From Clostridia bacterium (GTDB taxonomy: Bacteria > Bacillota_A > Clostridia > Oscillospirales > CAG-272), in the NCBI GenBank assembly GCA_017453335.1, contig JAFTKI010000118.1, positions 1 through 8,326 of the forward strand: 8,326 nt of DNA, in the 5' to 3' direction. The notes beneath the pieces are model-generated. The model saw only the letters and a list, made by a program, of their open reading frames with translations. It searched no databases and was not told the origin of the DNA. Within the stretch, counting starts at the first letter, position 1. Each line of letters starts with the position of its first letter. Made by a program: the position numbers and the translations under genes. Of the stretch, positions 5,940 to 8,326 are shown one piece after another.

Positions 5940-7103
5940 ATGAACCGATATGTGATCACCGAGTACGGCGTCAGTGCCGATTGTGGGGAGCTTCAAACCG
6001 CAAAAATACAAGCCGTGCTTGACCTTTGCAAGGAGAGTGGCGGCACGGTCGTTATTCCCAAGGGAAGATTTCACACAGCCGCCTTGCGCATGTGGTCGAA
6101 TACCACGCTTTATCTGGAGCACGGCGCCGAGCTTTACGGAAGTGCCGATTGCGACGATTATGAGGTCTTTGAGATCCCCGACGGGGTGGAAATGCGATCG
6201 GATATGGAGCTCATCACGCAGTATTACGGAGAGCCGTGGGAAACCTACCGCCGCGCGATCATTTCTGCCTACGGGGAGAAAAACATCTCCATCATCGGCG
6301 AGGCAGATGCGGTTATCGACGGTGCAAATTGCTACGATCCCAACGGGGAGGAGGGATATCGCGGCCCACACGCCATCTTTTTTACTTGTTGCGAAAACGT
6401 TTTGCTGGAGGGCTACACGGCGCGCCACAGCGGAAATTTTTTGCACGAGGCAAACAACTGCAAAAATGTGACCATGCGCCGCGTGACCTGCCTTGGAGGA
6501 TCGGACGGCATTCATCTGCACTGCTCCGAGAACACGCTGATCGAGGATTGCTTGTTCAAAACGGGCGACGATTGCATCGCGGGGATCAATATCAAAAATC
6601 TGTTGGTGCGCCGTTGCGTTCTGAATACCTCCTGCGATCTGTTCCGCATTGGCGGCGTGCAGATCCACGTGGAGGATTGCTACGCCTACGGTCCCGGATA
6701 TTATCCGCACCGCATGACGGTGGTAAAGGGCAAAAACGACGAGCTCCCTCGCGAGGAGGGGCGCCACGATCTTTTGCACACGGTGGTGTATTTTGCAAGC
6801 CAAAACTACCCTTACGCGCCCTCCGATATTCATTTTAAAAACTGCGTGATTGAAAACGCCAAGAACATTTTGAACTATGCGGCAGATCGGGACGTGTTGC
6901 AAAAGGGCACGTATCTTGGGGAATTTACCCTGGAAAACGTCCGCTTTACCGACCTCAAGGAAACTTCTGCTCCCGTGGCGCGCGCGGACGTGCCGCTGAC
7001 GGTGCGTATGAAGGACGTCAGCGTGGAATTTCACGAGTCCGCAACGGACGCAAACGCATTTACGATTGCAAAAGACGCCAATACGACGCTGATCGTAGAG
7101 TGA
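5940..7103 (+). CDS. GH28-like (polygalacturonase-fold) beta-helix protein
   Basis: A 387-residue protein without a signal peptide, again a right-handed beta-helix. The N-terminal part follows the pectate-lyase/GH28 pattern: an Asp/Gln-rich opening, AVLDLCKESGGTVVIPKGRF (25-44), TLYLEHGAELYGS (56-68) and ISIIGEADAVIDG (116-128). The core LGGSDGIHLHCSENTLIEDC (185-204) and TGDDCIAG (208-215) match the GH28 NTDG and GDDC motifs, giving D189, D210 and D211. Where polygalacturonases have GHGISIGS, this protein has CDLFRIGG (232-239), so the conserved histidine is absent, and no clear RIK motif follows. Hydrolysis of an unusual uronide or other glycoside is possible but untested. AGAGG (5928-5932) seven bases before ATG 5940 supports the start. 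The gene lies 79 bases after the GH110-like gene with no convincing promoter between. Confidence 0.85.
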   Translation: MNRYVITEYGVSADCGELQTAKIQAVLDLCKESGGTVVIPKGRFHTAALRMWSNTTLYLEHGAELYGSADCDDYEVFEIPDGVEMRSDMELITQYYGEPWETYRRAIISAYGEKNISIIGEADAVIDGANCYDPNGEEGYRGPHAIFFTCCENVLLEGYTARHSGNFLHEANNCKNVTMRRVTCLGGSDGIHLHCSENTLIEDCLFKTGDDCIAGINIKNLLVRRCVLNTSCDLFRIGGVQIHVEDCYAYGPGYYPHRMTVVKGKNDELPREEGRHDLLHTVVYFASQNYPYAPSDIHFKNCVIENAKNILNYAADRDVLQKGTYLGEFTLENVRFTDLKETSAPVARADVPLTVRMKDVSVEFHESATDANAFTIAKDANTTLIVE

Positions 7104-7129
7104 AGCGGAGGGCGGAACGGCGGTACGTT

Positions 7130-7144
7130 GATTCTTTAAGAATC
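7130..7144 (+). terminator. Weak hairpin after the GH28-like gene
   Basis: GATTCT-TTA-AGAATC (7130-7144) forms a 6-bp AT-rich stem followed by TTTGT. It may end the glycosidase transcript weakly. The rest of the gap before the next promoter has no other signal. Confidence 0.3.
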
Positions 7145-7156
7145 TTTGTAATCATC

Positions 7157-7185
7157 TTGCAAACCAATCGGTTTTGTGATATAAT
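7157..7185 (+). promoter_or_regulatory. Extended -10 promoter for the HAD phosphatase
   Basis: TTGCAA (7157-7162) and a perfect TATAAT (7180-7185) are 17 bases apart, and TGA at 7177-7179 makes an extended -10 (TGnTATAAT). Start of transcription is expected near 7192, about 27 bases before the ATG at 7219. The gene can therefore be expressed independently of the glycosidase run. Confidence 0.85.
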
Positions 7186-7218
7186 AATGGGCGTATTACA
7201 AGCGTTTTAGGAGGACTT

Positions 7219-7896
7219 ATGAAAATCAAGGGTGCGATATTTGACATGGACGGAACGATTGTGGATTCCTTGATGTATTGGAGCGATTTTTGGAATCGGC
7301 TTGGTGAAAAATACATGAACCGCAAGGGCTTTCAGGCAAGCGAAGAGGTAGACAAAAAGATCAGGACGATGATCTTTGCCGACGCAATGGCGTACATTAA
7401 GGAGTATTACAATATTCCGGAACCGATTGAGGAGCTCCTTCAATTTTCTTCAAACGGGCTGCTTGACTTTTATCGGGAGGTCGCAAAGCCCAAGGCGGGG
7501 GCAATCGAGCTGTTGGAGTATCTTAAGGCGCAAAACGTCAAGCTGTGCCTGGCTTCGGCAACCGCTATGAAGCAGGTCAAATATGCGCTGGAATGTCACG
7601 ATATGGCAAAGTATTTTGACGTTGTGCTTTCCTGCGCGGATATTGGAGTCGGTAAGGATCAGCCCGATATTTACCTCTTGGCGCAGGAGAAGCTGGACGT
7701 TCCCGCAGAGGAGCTTTGCGTATTTGAAGACTCCTACGTCGCTCTGGAAACCGCCAAAAAGGTCGGCTTTCAAACCGTTGGCATTTACGACCAATACAAC
7801 TTCGAGCAGCAAAGACTCGAAAAAGCCTCCAACATCTATCTGCCAAAAGGCAAATCGTTGGATACCCTGATCGATCTGATCAATACAGAGGCATAA
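7219..7896 (+). CDS. HAD-superfamily hydrolase, beta-phosphoglucomutase-like phosphatase
   Basis: A 225-residue cytoplasmic HAD enzyme of subfamily IA with all four motifs. Motif I is FDMDGTIVDS (nucleophile D9, acid/base D11), motif II is LASAT (S113), motif III is K146 in GVGKDQPD (usually GKPxPD, so K-D-Q is a small variation), and motif IV is FEDSYVALETA (E170, D171). A helical cap lies between residues 15 and 90. Relatives dephosphorylate sugar phosphates and other small phosphate esters, or isomerise beta-glucose-1-phosphate. The exact substrate cannot be read from sequence. AGGAGG (7209-7214), four bases before the ATG, fixes the start. It lies beside the glycosidase genes and could handle phosphosugars made downstream of them, but it has its own promoter. 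Confidence 0.92.
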   Translation: MKIKGAIFDMDGTIVDSLMYWSDFWNRLGEKYMNRKGFQASEEVDKKIRTMIFADAMAYIKEYYNIPEPIEELLQFSSNGLLDFYREVAKPKAGAIELLEYLKAQNVKLCLASATAMKQVKYALECHDMAKYFDVVLSCADIGVGKDQPDIYLLAQEKLDVPAEELCVFEDSYVALETAKKVGFQTVGIYDQYNFEQQRLEKASNIYLPKGKSLDTLIDLINTEA

Positions 7897-7908
7897 ATGA
7901 AACAAGTG

Positions 7909-7957
7909 GCGCACCGTAAGCCTTCTCTAAAGAGGGTTGCGGTGCGCTTTGCTGTTT
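7909..7957. terminator. Intrinsic terminator between converging genes
   Basis: GCGCACCG (7909-7916) and CGGTGCGC (7940-7947) form a perfect 8-bp GC-rich stem. The interior (7917-7939) can extend it partly through CTC/GAG pairing around TAAA. On the + strand it is followed by TTTGCTGTTT. It begins 12 bases after the HAD stop and lies just past the stop of the - strand gene, so it probably serves both directions. Confidence 0.75.
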
Positions 7958-8326
7958 ATAAGAATAAGAAGATCAAGAGAAGGAGCATCACGGCGATGTC
8001 ACTCTTCTTGTAGTGGAATCCGCGGCGATAAATAGTATAACCAAAAATGGTAAAAAGCTCAATGATGACTGTGAAAAAGATATATTCAAGACCTCCACAT
8101 AGGAGCATTCCACAGATCGCATAAATGGGAAGCAGTACGCGGAATCCGAAAAAGGAATCAGACTGTTCCTCGGTGAGTTCCATCCTCCTTTTGCCAAAGG
8201 TAAGGAATAATCCGATTGCCGATGCAACACCGACGATGATCCAAAAAACAAATACTATAACATTTTCCTGTGTTAGCCAGAAGCTCACGTCTGCCGATCC
8301 GAGTTTAAAACTCCAGTAGCTTATCG
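7956..8326 (-). CDS. Multi-pass membrane protein, partial (N-terminal end runs off the window)
   Basis: Read on the - strand, the frame is open from the right window edge to TAA at 7956-7958. A GTG at 8286-8288 could be a start, but no Shine-Dalgarno precedes it and the frame stays open upstream (codons for SYWSFKLGSADV), so the true start is probably outside the window. Counting from that GTG, hydrophobic segments lie near residues 9-31 (VIVFVFWIIVGVASAIGLFL), 48-66, 67-85 (two adjacent spans) and 97-110 at the very C-terminus (IAVMLLLLIFLFL). A charged loop, KRRMELTEEQSD, sits between the first and second. The features fit a small integral membrane protein with four or more spans. I recognise no family and do not assign a function. 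It converges on the HAD gene across a shared terminator. Confidence 0.65.
   Translation of the reverse strand, partial: ISYWSFKLGSADVSFWLTQENVIVFVFWIIVGVASAIGLFLTFGKRRMELTEEQSDSFFGFRVLLPIYAICGMLLCGGLEYIFFTVIIELFTIFGYTIYRRGFHYKKSDIAVMLLLLIFLFL

Noticed and set aside
5733..7034. 433-codon ORF antisense to the GH28-like gene
   Set aside because: Shadow of a well-supported gene, with no domain pattern and no start signals.

Overview
The window looks like a chromosomal segment of a gut-type Firmicute, most likely class Clostridia. The reasons are AGGAGG-type ribosome binding sites, near-consensus sigma-A promoters with 17-base spacers, mixed AT/GC codon use, and the gene families present (FliB-like lysine methylase, Rrf2, cytoplasmic beta-helix glycosidases). 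Species cannot be named from sequence alone. All genes read on the + strand except the last one.

Left part (1-2886). The 3' end of a sialidase-like or glycosidase-like beta-propeller gene runs directly into a decayed 3' end of mnmA (tRNA 2-thiouridylase). A strong promoter overlapping the mnmA stop drives metF (methylenetetrahydrofolate reductase). It is followed by a head-only fragment of an Rrf2 regulator whose stop overlaps (ATGA) the start of a FliB-type, cysteine-rich lysine-N-methylase-like gene. Rrf2 and mnmA often belong to one iscS/iscU/mnmA operon in Firmicutes, so finding only a tail of one and a head of the other around metF suggests local rearrangement.

Middle intergenic region (2887-3363). 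This 477-base gap holds the most unusual structure. Seven copies of a 9-mer (AGTGATATT or its reverse complement) are separated by short hairpins of unrelated sequence. Three copies point one way, four the other, around a central hairpin. A long imperfect hairpin follows, then a clean promoter for the next gene.

Right part (3364-7103). A probable operon encodes an MBL-fold hydrolase, a GH110-like right-handed beta-helix protein and a GH28-like beta-helix protein. None shows a signal peptide, so they probably act in the cytoplasm on imported oligosaccharides. A terminator-like hairpin with a T-run, crossed by a 35-codon ORF, sits just before the GH110-like gene and may control it.

End (7104-8326). 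A HAD-superfamily phosphatase (beta-phosphoglucomutase-like) has its own extended -10 promoter and is followed by a terminator shared with a converging, partial multi-pass membrane protein gene on the - strand.

Overall the window joins a small housekeeping block (one-carbon metabolism and relics of sulfur/Fe-S genes) to a carbohydrate-handling block, with a hairpin array at the boundary.
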